NCBI GenBank assembly: GCA_023436825.1
Contig: JAEZHS010000674.1
Coordinates: 1 to 17,487 of the forward strand
Length of the DNA stretch: 17,487 nucleotides
Source: Pseudomonadota bacterium
GTDB taxonomy: Bacteria; Pseudomonadota; Alphaproteobacteria; Reyranellales; Reyranellaceae
Reading direction: 5' to 3'
Notes under the pieces: generated by a model
Databases searched by the model: none
What the model saw: only the letters and a program-made list of their open reading frames with translations
What the model was told of the DNA's origin: nothing
Shown: positions 7,028 to 12,254 of the stretch, piece by piece
How positions within the stretch are numbered: the first letter of the stretch is position 1
How the letters are laid out: each line of letters starts with the position of its first letter
Program-made: the position numbers and the translations under genes

Positions 7028-8029
7028 ATGAGATCCGTGAGACTTGCCGTTGCCGCCATTGCCATGGCGGCATTCCTGCCGGGTGCGCCCAAAGCGATTG
7101 CCGCCGACGGCTTCGACCTGGTGGTGCTCGGTGCGCTGGGTGGCATTCAGGACGGCAATCTCAGCGCCTCGCTGATCCATCCGCACGGCGACAATCGCGG
7201 GGTGACCTGCGATGCCGGTACCCTGGTGAATGGCCTGCGCGTCGCCGAGGAGAAGGGCGCCTTCGCCAATGTCAGCGTGCCGGCCGATTCGCCGCAGAGC
7301 CGCGTCGGCTACATGCTCACCAATGCGATCAAGGGCTACCTGATCAGCCACGCCCATCTCGACCATGTCGCCGGACTGATCGTCGCCTCGCCCGACGACA
7401 GCAAGAAGCCGATCTACGTCCTGCCCTCGGTCGGCGCCGATCTCGTCGAGACCTATTTCAACTGGCGCGCCTGGCCGAACTTCAGCGATCGCGGCAAGGC
7501 CCCGCAGCTCAAGAAGTACGCCATCGCCGAGCTGAAGCCCGGGGAGGCGATGCCGATCGCCGACACCGCCATGACCGTGACCGCCTTTCCGCTGGCCCAT
7601 GGCGGCACGGAATCGACGGCTTTCCTGCTGGAGAGCGGCGGGGACGGCATCCTGTGTTTCGGCGATACCGGCCCCGACGCGGTCGAGAAGGGCACGCGGC
7701 TCGCCGACGTCTGGGCTGCCGTGGCCGAGCGCGTGAAGCAGAAGCGGCTCAAGGCCATCGTCATCGAGGTGTCTTACACCAGCGACCGGCCCGACAACCT
7801 GCTGTTCGGCCATCTGACGCCGCGCTGGCTGATGGAGGAGCTGCGCAAGCTCGATGGCCTCGCCGGCGGTAAGGCGCTGAAGGACCTGCCGGTGATCGTG
7901 AGCCACATAAAGTACTCGCTGACCAAGGAGCAACCGCAGCGCCAGCTCCTGCAGGAGCTCGAGGCGGCCAACGACGTGGGCGTCCGCCTCGTCATTCCTG
8001 AGCAAGGCAGCCGATGGCACTTCAAGTGA
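7028..8029 (+). CDS. Periplasmic class II 3',5'-cyclic-nucleotide phosphodiesterase
   Basis: A 333-aa protein with an N-terminal signal peptide (hydrophobic 6-17, likely cut at AIA-AD near residue 25), so periplasmic. HAHLDHVAG at 108-116 is the class II cyclic nucleotide phosphodiesterase signature HxHLDHxxG, part of the metallo-beta-lactamase fold. H108, H110, D112 and H113 are metal ligands. Further family stretches are FPLAHGG, CFGDTGPD, YTSDRPDNLLFGHLTP and VSHIKYS. Relatives include yeast PDE1, Dictyostelium PdsA and the periplasmic CpdP of Vibrio fischeri, which hydrolyses 3',5'-cAMP. The likely job is breaking down extracellular or periplasmic cAMP/cGMP. It starts 62 bases after the preceding gene; the next gene starts nine bases after its stop, suggesting coupling. 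Other beta-lactamase-fold hydrolases are a weaker alternative. Confidence 0.88.
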   Translation: MRSVRLAVAAIAMAAFLPGAPKAIAADGFDLVVLGALGGIQDGNLSASLIHPHGDNRGVTCDAGTLVNGLRVAEEKGAFANVSVPADSPQSRVGYMLTNAIKGYLISHAHLDHVAGLIVASPDDSKKPIYVLPSVGADLVETYFNWRAWPNFSDRGKAPQLKKYAIAELKPGEAMPIADTAMTVTAFPLAHGGTESTAFLLESGGDGILCFGDTGPDAVEKGTRLADVWAAVAERVKQKRLKAIVIEVSYTSDRPDNLLFGHLTPRWLMEELRKLDGLAGGKALKDLPVIVSHIKYSLTKEQPQRQLLQELEAANDVGVRLVIPEQGSRWHFK

Positions 8030-8038
8030 GCGCCTAGG

Positions 8039-8413
8039 ATGCCGATTCACTGGATGATCGATTCCCGGCAGGAGCTTGTCGTCGTGACAGCGGAAGGCGA
8101 CGTCACGCGCGCCGATGCCGAGGAATATCTCGACGTCGTCGAGGGCAGCGGCGCGCTCGCCTATCGCAAGCTGTACGACGGCAGGGCCGGTACGCTCGTG
8201 ATGGATCACGAGGAGATGATGGCGGTCGCCGCCAGGTTCAGGGGCTATCATCATCGCCGGGTCGGCGCGCTCGCGATCGTGCTGCTTCACGATCAGGCCG
8301 ATCTGGTGGCGCGCATGTTGGGAGTCCTGGCCTCTGCGGAACGGCCGCTCAGGCTCTTTACCAGCCCGATTCCAGCGCGACGATGGCTCGAAAGCCTGGT
8401 GCCGGCGCAATGA
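8039..8413 (+). CDS. Conserved hypothetical protein (124 aa), STAS/SpoIIAA-like in character
   Basis: A 124-aa soluble protein with no signal peptide or membrane helix. The order of segments (MPIHWMIDS..., a beta strand ELVVVTAEGDVTRAD at 12-26, a helix, YRKLYDGRAG at 42-51, then GALAIVLLHDQADLVARML and a C-terminal PLRLFTSPIPARRWLESL) resembles small alphaproteobacterial proteins of the SpoIIAA/STAS-like alpha/beta type, judged from memory of such sequences and not from a search. No catalytic motif is evident. It starts nine bases after the phosphodiesterase stop and is followed 22 bases later by the racemase-superfamily gene, so it probably shares their transcript. Function unknown. Confidence 0.8.
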   Translation: MPIHWMIDSRQELVVVTAEGDVTRADAEEYLDVVEGSGALAYRKLYDGRAGTLVMDHEEMMAVAARFRGYHHRRVGALAIVLLHDQADLVARMLGVLASAERPLRLFTSPIPARRWLESLVPAQ

Positions 8414-8435
8414 CTTCAGCGGAGGCTCGTATTCC

Positions 8436-9221
8436 GTGAGCAACGACAACTGGGGCTGGCGGGCCCGCATCGGCCTGTTCATCGTCGGCAATGAAGCCGT
8501 GCCGGAAGCTGAATGGTGGGCGATGGCGCCACCGGGTGTATCGGTGCATGCCGCCCGCGTGACGGCGCGCGCCCCCTGGCTACGCTGGCGTGACGATCGC
8601 CGGGACGTCGAGCCGGAGGACGACCTGGTGCGCGGCTGCCGCCAGTTCGCCGCCATGCGACTGTCGACGGTCGTGATCGCCCACAGTTCCAGCAGCCTTC
8701 TGGGTGGCAAGGGCTGGGACGAGGCTGCGGTGGTGAGCCTGCTCCCGCTGCTGGGTGACGGAACCATAGTCACCACCAACGGCATCGACACCTGTGCTGC
8801 CCTTCGGGCTTCAGGCAGCACGCGGCCCTTCCTGGTGCTGCCTCCCTGGTTCAACGACGAGACAGTGGCGGCAGGCTGCCGATACTATGCCGATCACGGT
8901 TTCACGCTCGCCGGCCATCTGCGCTATGACCCAGGCCGCAAGTGGCGCGACCTGGCGCCCGGCGACCTGGTCGGACAGGGCGCGGGCTTCGAGCAGGAGA
9001 TCGAGCCGCTTTACGGCCAGATTCGGGCGGCGTGCCCGGCCGATGCCGACGGCGTGCTGATCGCCGGCACCGGCTTTCGCTGCGTCGGCATCCTTGAGGC
9101 ACTGGAGCAGGATCTCAAGCGTCCGGTGATCTCGGCCAACCAGGCGAGCCTCTGGCACAGCCTGCGCTCGGCCGGCGTCCAGGCGAAGGTCGACGGCTAC
9201 GGCGGTCTGCTGCGCTCATAG
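8436..9221 (+). CDS. Asp/Glu racemase superfamily protein (maleate isomerase/arylmalonate decarboxylase-like), catalytic cysteines absent
   Basis: This 261-aa protein starts at GTG 8436, with GGAGG about ten bases upstream. Its layout follows the maleate cis-trans isomerase/arylmalonate decarboxylase branch: an RIGLFIVGNEAVPEAEWW opening, VVIAHSSSSLLGG (79-91), VTTNGIDTCAAL (112-123), LVLPPWFNDE (133-142), VLIAGTGFRC (207-216) and PVISANQASLWHSL (230-243). Maleate isomerases carry one catalytic cysteine in an ACTSGS-like loop and one in an SCTN-like loop. Here these positions read HSSSS and AGTG, so both cysteines seem replaced. C216 lies four or five residues after the usual second position. 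Either chemistry differs or the protein has become a binding or non-isomerase member. It ends the plus-strand run and faces a convergent gene. Confidence 0.82.
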   Translation: MSNDNWGWRARIGLFIVGNEAVPEAEWWAMAPPGVSVHAARVTARAPWLRWRDDRRDVEPEDDLVRGCRQFAAMRLSTVVIAHSSSSLLGGKGWDEAAVVSLLPLLGDGTIVTTNGIDTCAALRASGSTRPFLVLPPWFNDETVAAGCRYYADHGFTLAGHLRYDPGRKWRDLAPGDLVGQGAGFEQEIEPLYGQIRAACPADADGVLIAGTGFRCVGILEALEQDLKRPVISANQASLWHSLRSAGVQAKVDGYGGLLRS

Positions 9222-9330
9222 TCTTCCGGACCGCCGGCCTCCGGGAGGCCCATTGTCTTCGTCTCCTGGACCGCGCGCCTCCTGGCGCGCGCATGCGCAG
9301 GCGCGAGCGGGACGCTCGCGGTCCGGAAGA
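9222..9330. terminator. Nested palindrome between convergent genes, possible bidirectional terminator
   Basis: A perfect 13-bp inverted repeat, TCTTCCGGACCGC at 9222-9234 and its complement at 9318-9330, encloses three further hairpins: GGCCTC/GAGGCC (9236-9250), GCGCGCC/GGCGCGC (9273-9290) and GCGAGCG/CGCTCGC (9303-9319, partly competing with the outer stem). The fold would look like a cloverleaf. It begins one base after the racemase-family stop and ends about 30 bases before the VOC gene stop on the other strand. No U-tract follows, so factor-independent termination is uncertain; it could equally be a dispersed repeat. Confidence 0.6.
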
Positions 9331-9360
9331 GCATGAGCGGACCGGAGGCCCGCGCTCCCG

Positions 9361-9756
9361 TCAGAGCAGCGCGTCGTAGCCGCGTTCGTTGAACTGCAGC
9401 AGGCAGAAGCCGTGGCCGAATGGATCGGCCAGCATGGCGATCCGGCCCCAGGTCGTGTCCTTGGCCGGGGCTTCGAGCTTGGCACCCGCCGCAACCGCGC
9501 GCTCGACGGCGCCGTCGACATCGTCGACGACGATGTCGGGGTGGACGGGTGTCCAGTGCCGGCTGTAGCGCCTCGGGTCACCGCCGGCGCCGATCGTGCC
9601 GGCGGCCTTGGTCAGCAGATAGACCGGTGCCGGCCACCCCAGAAGCTCGACGAAGTCGGTGCCGAAGCGTCGGCCGATCTTGAGATCGAAGGCCGTCGTG
9701 TAGAAACGCATGGCGGCCTCGACATCGGGCACGTCGATATTGAGCAACAGCGTCAT
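9361..9756 (-). CDS. VOC-family (glyoxalase/bleomycin resistance fold) protein
   Basis: A 131-aa vicinal-oxygen-chelate protein made of two beta-alpha-beta-beta-beta units. The first is NIDVPDVEAAMRFYTTAFDL (6-25) through VYLLTK. The second is PDIVVDDVDGAVERAVAAGA through GRIAMLADPFGHGFCLLQF, the usual closing strand of the fold. The ATG at 9756 is preferred over the in-frame GTG at 9792, because it gives the standard family N-terminus and has GAGG about eight bases upstream. The family covers glyoxalases, dioxygenases and antibiotic-binding proteins. The metal-ligand pattern cannot be fixed without alignment, so no substrate is offered. It is convergent with the racemase-family gene and divergent from the small lipoprotein gene. 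Confidence 0.83.
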   Translation of the reverse strand: MTLLLNIDVPDVEAAMRFYTTAFDLKIGRRFGTDFVELLGWPAPVYLLTKAAGTIGAGGDPRRYSRHWTPVHPDIVVDDVDGAVERAVAAGAKLEAPAKDTTWGRIAMLADPFGHGFCLLQFNERGYDALL

Positions 9757-9895
9757 GGCGGGCCTCACGGTCACGGGCCGCCATAGTTTCACATGCGCCG
9801 CACCGGCGCTCGCGATTTTCGGACCCCGTCGCGGCCGGCAACCGTTGCTGGACCGTCACGTTGCGACCTGTGCCTTCCAGACACAAGGAGCCGTC

Positions 9896-10087
9896 ATGAA
9901 ATTCGTGATTATCGGATTGACACTGGCCATGGCCACCGCGGCCTGCAGCGTGCAGGAGCGCACCACGGTGCAGCGGACGCCCCCTGCCGCGACGACTACC
10001 ACCTACAGTACGCCGGCTACCGCCAGCACCACCACGGTGACTACCCCGGCCGCTCCGGCAGCGACGACGACCGTCTACACACGCTGA
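9896..10087 (+). CDS. Small Thr/Ala-rich lipoprotein (63 aa)
   Basis: An ATG at 9896 with AAGGAG seven bases upstream gives a 63-aa product. The N-terminus is a lipoprotein signal: MKFVIIGLTLAMATAAC, with the lipidated cysteine at residue 17 after T-A-A. The mature part of 47 residues is low-complexity, with runs of threonine, alanine and proline (AATTTTYSTPATASTTTVTT and similar), ending VYTR. This looks like a short surface or periplasmic lipoprotein with a disordered tail. Such small proteins are common in alphaproteobacteria and rarely have known functions. Longer in-frame starts upstream exist but lack a signal sequence. A strong hairpin follows 13 bases after the stop. Confidence 0.72.
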   Translation: MKFVIIGLTLAMATAACSVQERTTVQRTPPAATTTTYSTPATASTTTVTTPAAPAATTTVYTR

Positions 10088-10100
10088 ACGTCCAAAACGT

Positions 10101-10137
10101 CCAAGCGGGCGCTCGCTGGTCGAGCGAGCGCCGTTGG
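10101..10137. terminator. Hairpin between convergent genes, likely bidirectional terminator
   Basis: GGCGCTCGCT (10108-10117) pairs perfectly with AGCGAGCGCC (10123-10132) across a five-base loop, and CCAA/TTGG (10101-10104, 10134-10137) extends the stem beyond a small bulge. It lies in the 68-base gap between the lipoprotein stop (10087) and the stop of the minus-strand gene (10158-10156). There is no long U-tract on either strand, so the call rests on stem strength and position. Confidence 0.62.
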
Positions 10138-10155
10138 CTTGGGCTGGCGGCAGGA

Positions 10156-10536
10156 TTACTCGGCCGGCGCGACCGCCGGCGCGGGCATCGGCTTCGAGTC
10201 CTGCGGCCCGGACAGCAGCCGCTTCAGCAGCCATATGGCCGCCCGGCGCCATAGCGGTGGCGGGCCGAAGTGCGAGGTGAACTCGCGGTTGATCTGCAGG
10301 GGCCGCCAATAGTTGGCGTGCCATTGCCGATAGGCCTCGTGGAAAACCTTCGCCTGTTCCGGCCGGGCGCGCAGCAGGGAGCAGTCGCAGAGGGCATCGA
10401 TCTGAACGTCACCCTCACTGTCGAAGCGAAACCTGTGGCGACTGCGCGGGTGATGAAGCGTATCGTTGGTGAACTCGAATTCCTCCGGTCGCGCACGAAG
10501 GGCCGTGATGGCCGGAGCAAGGTCCAGGTAGGTCAT
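10156..10536 (-). CDS. Conserved hypothetical protein (126 aa)
   Basis: The ATG at 10536 is preceded by AGGAG at about eight bases and opens a 126-aa frame. The product starts MTYLDLAPAITALRARPEEF and contains FTNDTLHHPRSRHRFRFDSE (a His/Arg-rich strand region), an acidic CDC segment (DALCDCSLLRARPEQ), a Trp/Tyr-rich YRQWHANYWRPLQINREFTS block and a Pro/Ala-rich tail. It is soluble, with no signal peptide. From memory similar proteins of this size occur in Bradyrhizobium- and Reyranella-type genomes, without known function. It lies 70 bases downstream of the broken gene and in the same direction as the HicB-like gene, so it may belong to the leftward unit driven by the FNR/FixK-type box. The cysteine pair is too small a motif to call metal binding. 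Confidence 0.75.
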   Translation of the reverse strand: MTYLDLAPAITALRARPEEFEFTNDTLHHPRSRHRFRFDSEGDVQIDALCDCSLLRARPEQAKVFHEAYRQWHANYWRPLQINREFTSHFGPPPLWRRAAIWLLKRLLSGPQDSKPMPAPAVAPAE

Positions 10537-10606
10537 CGAATGCTCCTCTCGTAACATCCATGAATGCCTCGCCGGCCTGCTTTGGTTGCAGCGGTTCACA
10601 GGAATT

Positions 10607-10999
10607 TTATGACCTCGGCGCCTCGGTGGCTTGGCGTGCCTGCAGGACCAGCCCGTCGTGGTCGCCCGGTCCATGGGCGAAATGCAGAGGAGCTGCGCTC
10701 GAAGCCCGGCGATGTGTCCGCCGCGGTCCTTGTAGCGGTCGAGATAGCCCACCAGCTCGTGCTTGGTGCCGTCAGGACCGACCAGATACCGGGCGCGCAT
10801 GCCGCGCAGGGAGCCGATGACGCGATCGAGGAGTCGAGGTCGGCGGCGGGCCGGCCGGCGTGCATGCGGCCAGCCTTGTGATCCACCTTGAGGAAGGGTT
10901 GCCGGCGCGAAGGCGGTTCTGCGCAAGATCGTCAGCGCCGAACCTGAAGCCGCTGGCCTGGCGTGAATCCATCCAGACGATCGCTCGACTGAGGGGCAT
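10607..10999 (-). pseudogene. Frameshifted relict of a 'translational machinery protein' (eRF1-like small family)
   Basis: An ATG at 10999 with AGGAG at good spacing starts MPLSRAIVWMDSRQASGFRF and runs to AGN near 10898. The protein then continues in the next frame (FLKVDHKAGRMHAGRPAADL), then in the third from about 10834 (LLDRVIGSLRGMRARYLVGP... to SPMDR), and returns to the first frame (DHDGLVLQARQATEAPRS) before TAA at 10609-10607. Each switch equals loss of one base, near 10896, 10834 and just downstream of the MDR codons. The spliced reading resembles small alphaproteobacterial proteins labelled translational machinery protein, with VWxDxxxAxxFxF, NPxxxVxHKAG, GPxxxKHEL and DHxxDG-like elements. 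Three losses restore the frame overall, but the middle is scrambled and the first frame stops at about 10772. Sequencing error is the alternative. Confidence 0.68.
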
Positions 11000-11021
11000 C
11001 GGTACTCCTGTCGCGTTGTGG

Positions 11022-11279
11022 TCAGCTGATGATCAGCAGAAGCCGGCGCAGCTCGCGCGCGCCGTCGCGGGCGGGCAGCCCCTCCGGCGGACGCGGCCGA
11101 GGCACGGGCTCGCCGGTCACGATGAGGTTGCGCAGGCATTCGCGCACGCCGCTCAGCAGGCGATCGGCCACTTCCTTCTCGGTCACGCCGTCCGCGCTGA
11201 TGCCGGGCAGGTCGGGCACCCATCCCCAGAAATGGCCGTCCTCGCCCCGTTCGATGATCGAGTAGTAGCAGGCGTCCAT
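11022..11279 (-). CDS. HicB-like antitoxin-fold protein without HicA
   Basis: An 85-aa protein starting at ATG 11279, with GGGAGGG about six bases upstream. It shows the HicB/UPF0150-type partial RNase H fold: YYSIIERGEDGHFWGWVPDLPGISADG (strands at 5-31), then EKEVADRLLSGVRECLRNLIVTGEPVPRP (helix and the usual Pro-rich turn). In two-gene hicAB systems HicB neutralises the small mRNA-cleaving HicA. No HicA-like frame lies on either side here. The protein also lacks the C-terminal DNA-binding domain of full HicB, ending instead in an Arg/Leu-rich tail. A stand-alone regulatory or ligand-binding role is therefore more likely than a toxin-antitoxin pair. It is the first gene left of the FNR/FixK-type box, and the broken gene follows 22 bases later. 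Confidence 0.8.
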   Translation of the reverse strand: MDACYYSIIERGEDGHFWGWVPDLPGISADGVTEKEVADRLLSGVRECLRNLIVTGEPVPRPRPPEGLPARDGARELRRLLLIIS

Positions 11280-11298
11280 CGCACCCTCCCGGGTGGAC

Positions 11299-11304
11299 AG
11301 GATA
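11299..11304 (-). promoter_or_regulatory. Candidate -10 element for the leftward unit
   Basis: On the minus strand TATCCT matches four of six positions of the sigma-70 -10 consensus. With initiation about seven bases further on, near 11292, the FNR/FixK box centre would sit at about -40.5, the spacing of class II FNR-type activation. The leader would be about 12 bases and would just contain the GGGAGGG ribosome binding site. Confidence 0.4.
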
Positions 11305-11325
11305 GGTGCTGCCCGACGTCGCTCG

Positions 11326-11339
11326 TTGATCTGGATCAA
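11326..11339. promoter_or_regulatory. FNR/FixK-type binding site (TTGATCTGGATCAA)
   Basis: TTGAT-CTGG-ATCAA is a perfect match to the FNR/Anr/FixK consensus TTGAT-N4-ATCAA. It sits in the 112-base gap between the divergent HicB-like gene (start 11279) and the 42-aa membrane protein gene (start 11392). Candidate -10 hexamers on both sides lie where the box would be near -41. In alphaproteobacteria FixK2 and FnrL sites of this form activate fixNOQP and fixGHIS under low oxygen. The adjoining operon here is exactly that set, though its own promoter lies outside the window. Confidence 0.85.
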
Positions 11340-11361
11340 ACGCAAGAGTCGGATGGTTGGT

Positions 11362-11367
11362 GATCAT
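11362..11367 (+). promoter_or_regulatory. Candidate -10 element for the rightward unit
   Basis: GATCAT matches four of six positions of TATAAT. Initiation about seven bases later (near 11374) would put the FNR/FixK box centre at -41.5 and leave an 18-base leader that holds the GGAGG of the 42-aa gene. The match is weak on its own; the spacing is what supports it. Confidence 0.35.
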
Positions 11368-11391
11368 CGCCGCCGACTTGCGGAGGTGCCG

Positions 11392-11520
11392 ATGACGACC
11401 GATCAGTTCTACTACCTTCTTCTCGTGATCTTCTCTTTCGTCGGCTTCGGCCTGTCGATCAGCATCGCCTATGTCCGCTACCGCCGCTGGCTGGCGACCC
11501 AGCCGCCGAGAATGCTCTAG
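11392..11520 (+). CDS. Single-pass small membrane protein (42 aa)
   Basis: The ATG at 11392, with GGAGG six bases upstream, opens a 42-codon frame ending in TAG. The product begins MTTDQFYYLLLVIFSFVGFG and continues LSISIAYVRYRRWLATQPPRML: one hydrophobic helix at about 7-28, followed by a basic YRYRRW-like edge that would keep the C-terminus in the cytoplasm. The size and build resemble small accessory subunits of terminal oxidases (CcoQ, CydX, CcoS), but I do not recognise a family. It lies 52 bases downstream of a perfect FNR/FixK box and its stop overlaps that of the last gene of the cbb3 operon, on the other strand. I infer a low-oxygen membrane role, not proven. Confidence 0.7.
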   Translation: MTTDQFYYLLLVIFSFVGFGLSISIAYVRYRRWLATQPPRML

Positions 11521-11894
11521 ACGCGCCTGATCGCGGAAGCGACGTTGACGACGCGGAACGGACGCGCGATGCCGTCGTGCTCGGTGATGGTGACGTACTC
11601 GCCGACCAGAAAGCGGTGCCGGTCGAACTTGAAGATCGGCTCGTCGTCATCTTCGCCGGGGGCATAGGAGAACGCCCAGCTCCCGTCGCGGCGATGGATG
11701 AGCGCACCGTGCTCATCGGACGAGCCGGCCCAGAAGCGGCGCACCGTGCACGCTCCTTTCTGCGTTGGCCATTCTGATGAGGCGAGGTGGCCCTTGTCGT
11801 CGAGCGGCGCTACGAATTCATAGCCGTGCGAGGCGCTGCCGTTGGGATGATCGGGCGTGCGGGCGAGTTCCAGGCGAACGCGTTTGAGGCTCAT
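11517..11894 (-). CDS. Conserved hypothetical soluble protein (125 aa), last gene of the cbb3 operon
   Basis: The ATG at 11894 lies five bases after the stop of the 67-aa gene, and the AGGAG overlapping that gene's end serves as ribosome binding site, so translation is probably coupled. The 125-aa product has no membrane helix. Recognisable blocks are MSLKRVRLELARTPDHPNGS, HGYEFVAPLDDKGHL, ACTVRRFW, DGSWAFSYAPGEDDDEPIFK and GEYVTITEHDGIARPFRVVN, predicted mostly beta. From memory near-identical blocks occur in hypothetical proteins of other alphaproteobacteria, also without function. The GEDDDEP acidic loop and a His next to each end could bind metal, but this is a guess. Its stop TAG shares the CTAG tetranucleotide with the convergent 42-aa gene. 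Its place after ccoS suggests a link to the oxidase. Confidence 0.8.
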   Translation of the reverse strand: MSLKRVRLELARTPDHPNGSASHGYEFVAPLDDKGHLASSEWPTQKGACTVRRFWAGSSDEHGALIHRRDGSWAFSYAPGEDDDEPIFKFDRHRFLVGEYVTITEHDGIARPFRVVNVASAIRRV

Positions 11895-11899
11895 GTTCT

Positions 11900-12103
11900 T
11901 TACTCCTGCATGTAGGCGCGGTGTCCCGCGTCCTGCTCGATCTCGTCGTAGGCGGTCTTGATCATCCACCAGCAGAACAGGACGGCGTAGAGCGCCAACG
12001 CCAGGCCGAACGCGAGGATGCCGGAGTCGCGCGCGGCGCCCGCCATCAAGAGGCCGGCCAGCCCCAGCAGCCCGGTGAAGATCCCCATGATCCAATGAGA
12101 CAT
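11900..12103 (-). CDS. Two-helix small membrane protein (67 aa) downstream of ccoS
   Basis: The ATG at 12103 has AGGAGA five bases upstream and comes ten bases after the ccoS stop. The 67-aa product starts MSHWIMGIFTGLLGLAGLLM, with a first helix at about 5-20, a short ARDSG turn and a second helix at about 25-43 (ILAFGLALALYAVLFCWWMI). A charged cytoplasmic tail follows (KTAYDEIEQDAGHRAYMQE). The spacing matches the rest of the fix operon, so it is surely co-transcribed. I do not recognise a named family. A subunit-like or assembly role in the cbb3 oxidase is an inference from position and build alone. Confidence 0.8.
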   Translation of the reverse strand: MSHWIMGIFTGLLGLAGLLMAGAARDSGILAFGLALALYAVLFCWWMIKTAYDEIEQDAGHRAYMQE

Positions 12104-12113
12104 CGTTCTCTCC

Positions 12114-12254
12114 TTACTCGTCGTCGAACAGGATGCGACCCGCCGCTCCGTCGGGGTCGTCGTATTGGCCGTTGCGCAGCGCCCACAGGAATGCCGCCAG
12201 CGCCAGGAGGCCGAGCAGCAGGGCGGCCGGCACCAGGACAAGCAGGCTATCCAT
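12114..12254 (-). CDS. ccoS: CcoS/FixS, cbb3 oxidase maturation protein
   Basis: A 46-aa protein with one N-terminal helix (MDSLLVLVPAALLLGLLALA) followed by AFLWALRNGQYDDPDGAAGRI and LFDDE. The segment W-x-x-x-N-G-Q-Y-D-D-x-x-G-x-x-x-R-I-L-x-D-D is the hallmark of CcoS/FixS. The protein is needed to insert heme and copper cofactors into the cbb3 oxidase. Its ATG at 12254 lies inside the end of ccoI, overlapping it by eight bases (the ccoI stop TAG is at 12249-12247). It was identified by direct translation, as it is too short for routine gene calls. Confidence 0.93.
   Translation of the reverse strand: MDSLLVLVPAALLLGLLALAAFLWALRNGQYDDPDGAAGRILFDDE

Noticed and set aside
6929..8854. A 641-codon open frame on the minus strand
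   Set aside because: It lies opposite the phosphodiesterase, the 124-aa gene and part of the racemase-family gene, all with recognised motifs. Its product is Arg/His-rich without family features, a usual shadow in GC-rich DNA.
10860..11363. A 167-codon plus-strand frame opposite the HicB-like gene
   Set aside because: It has no family features. The HicB-like frame has a good ribosome binding site and fold motifs, and this frame also covers the FNR/FixK box.
10560..11400. A HicA toxin gene to pair with the HicB-like protein
   Set aside because: I looked on both strands for a 55-80 aa frame with the HicA GSHxxF-type motif. None was found in the flanks.
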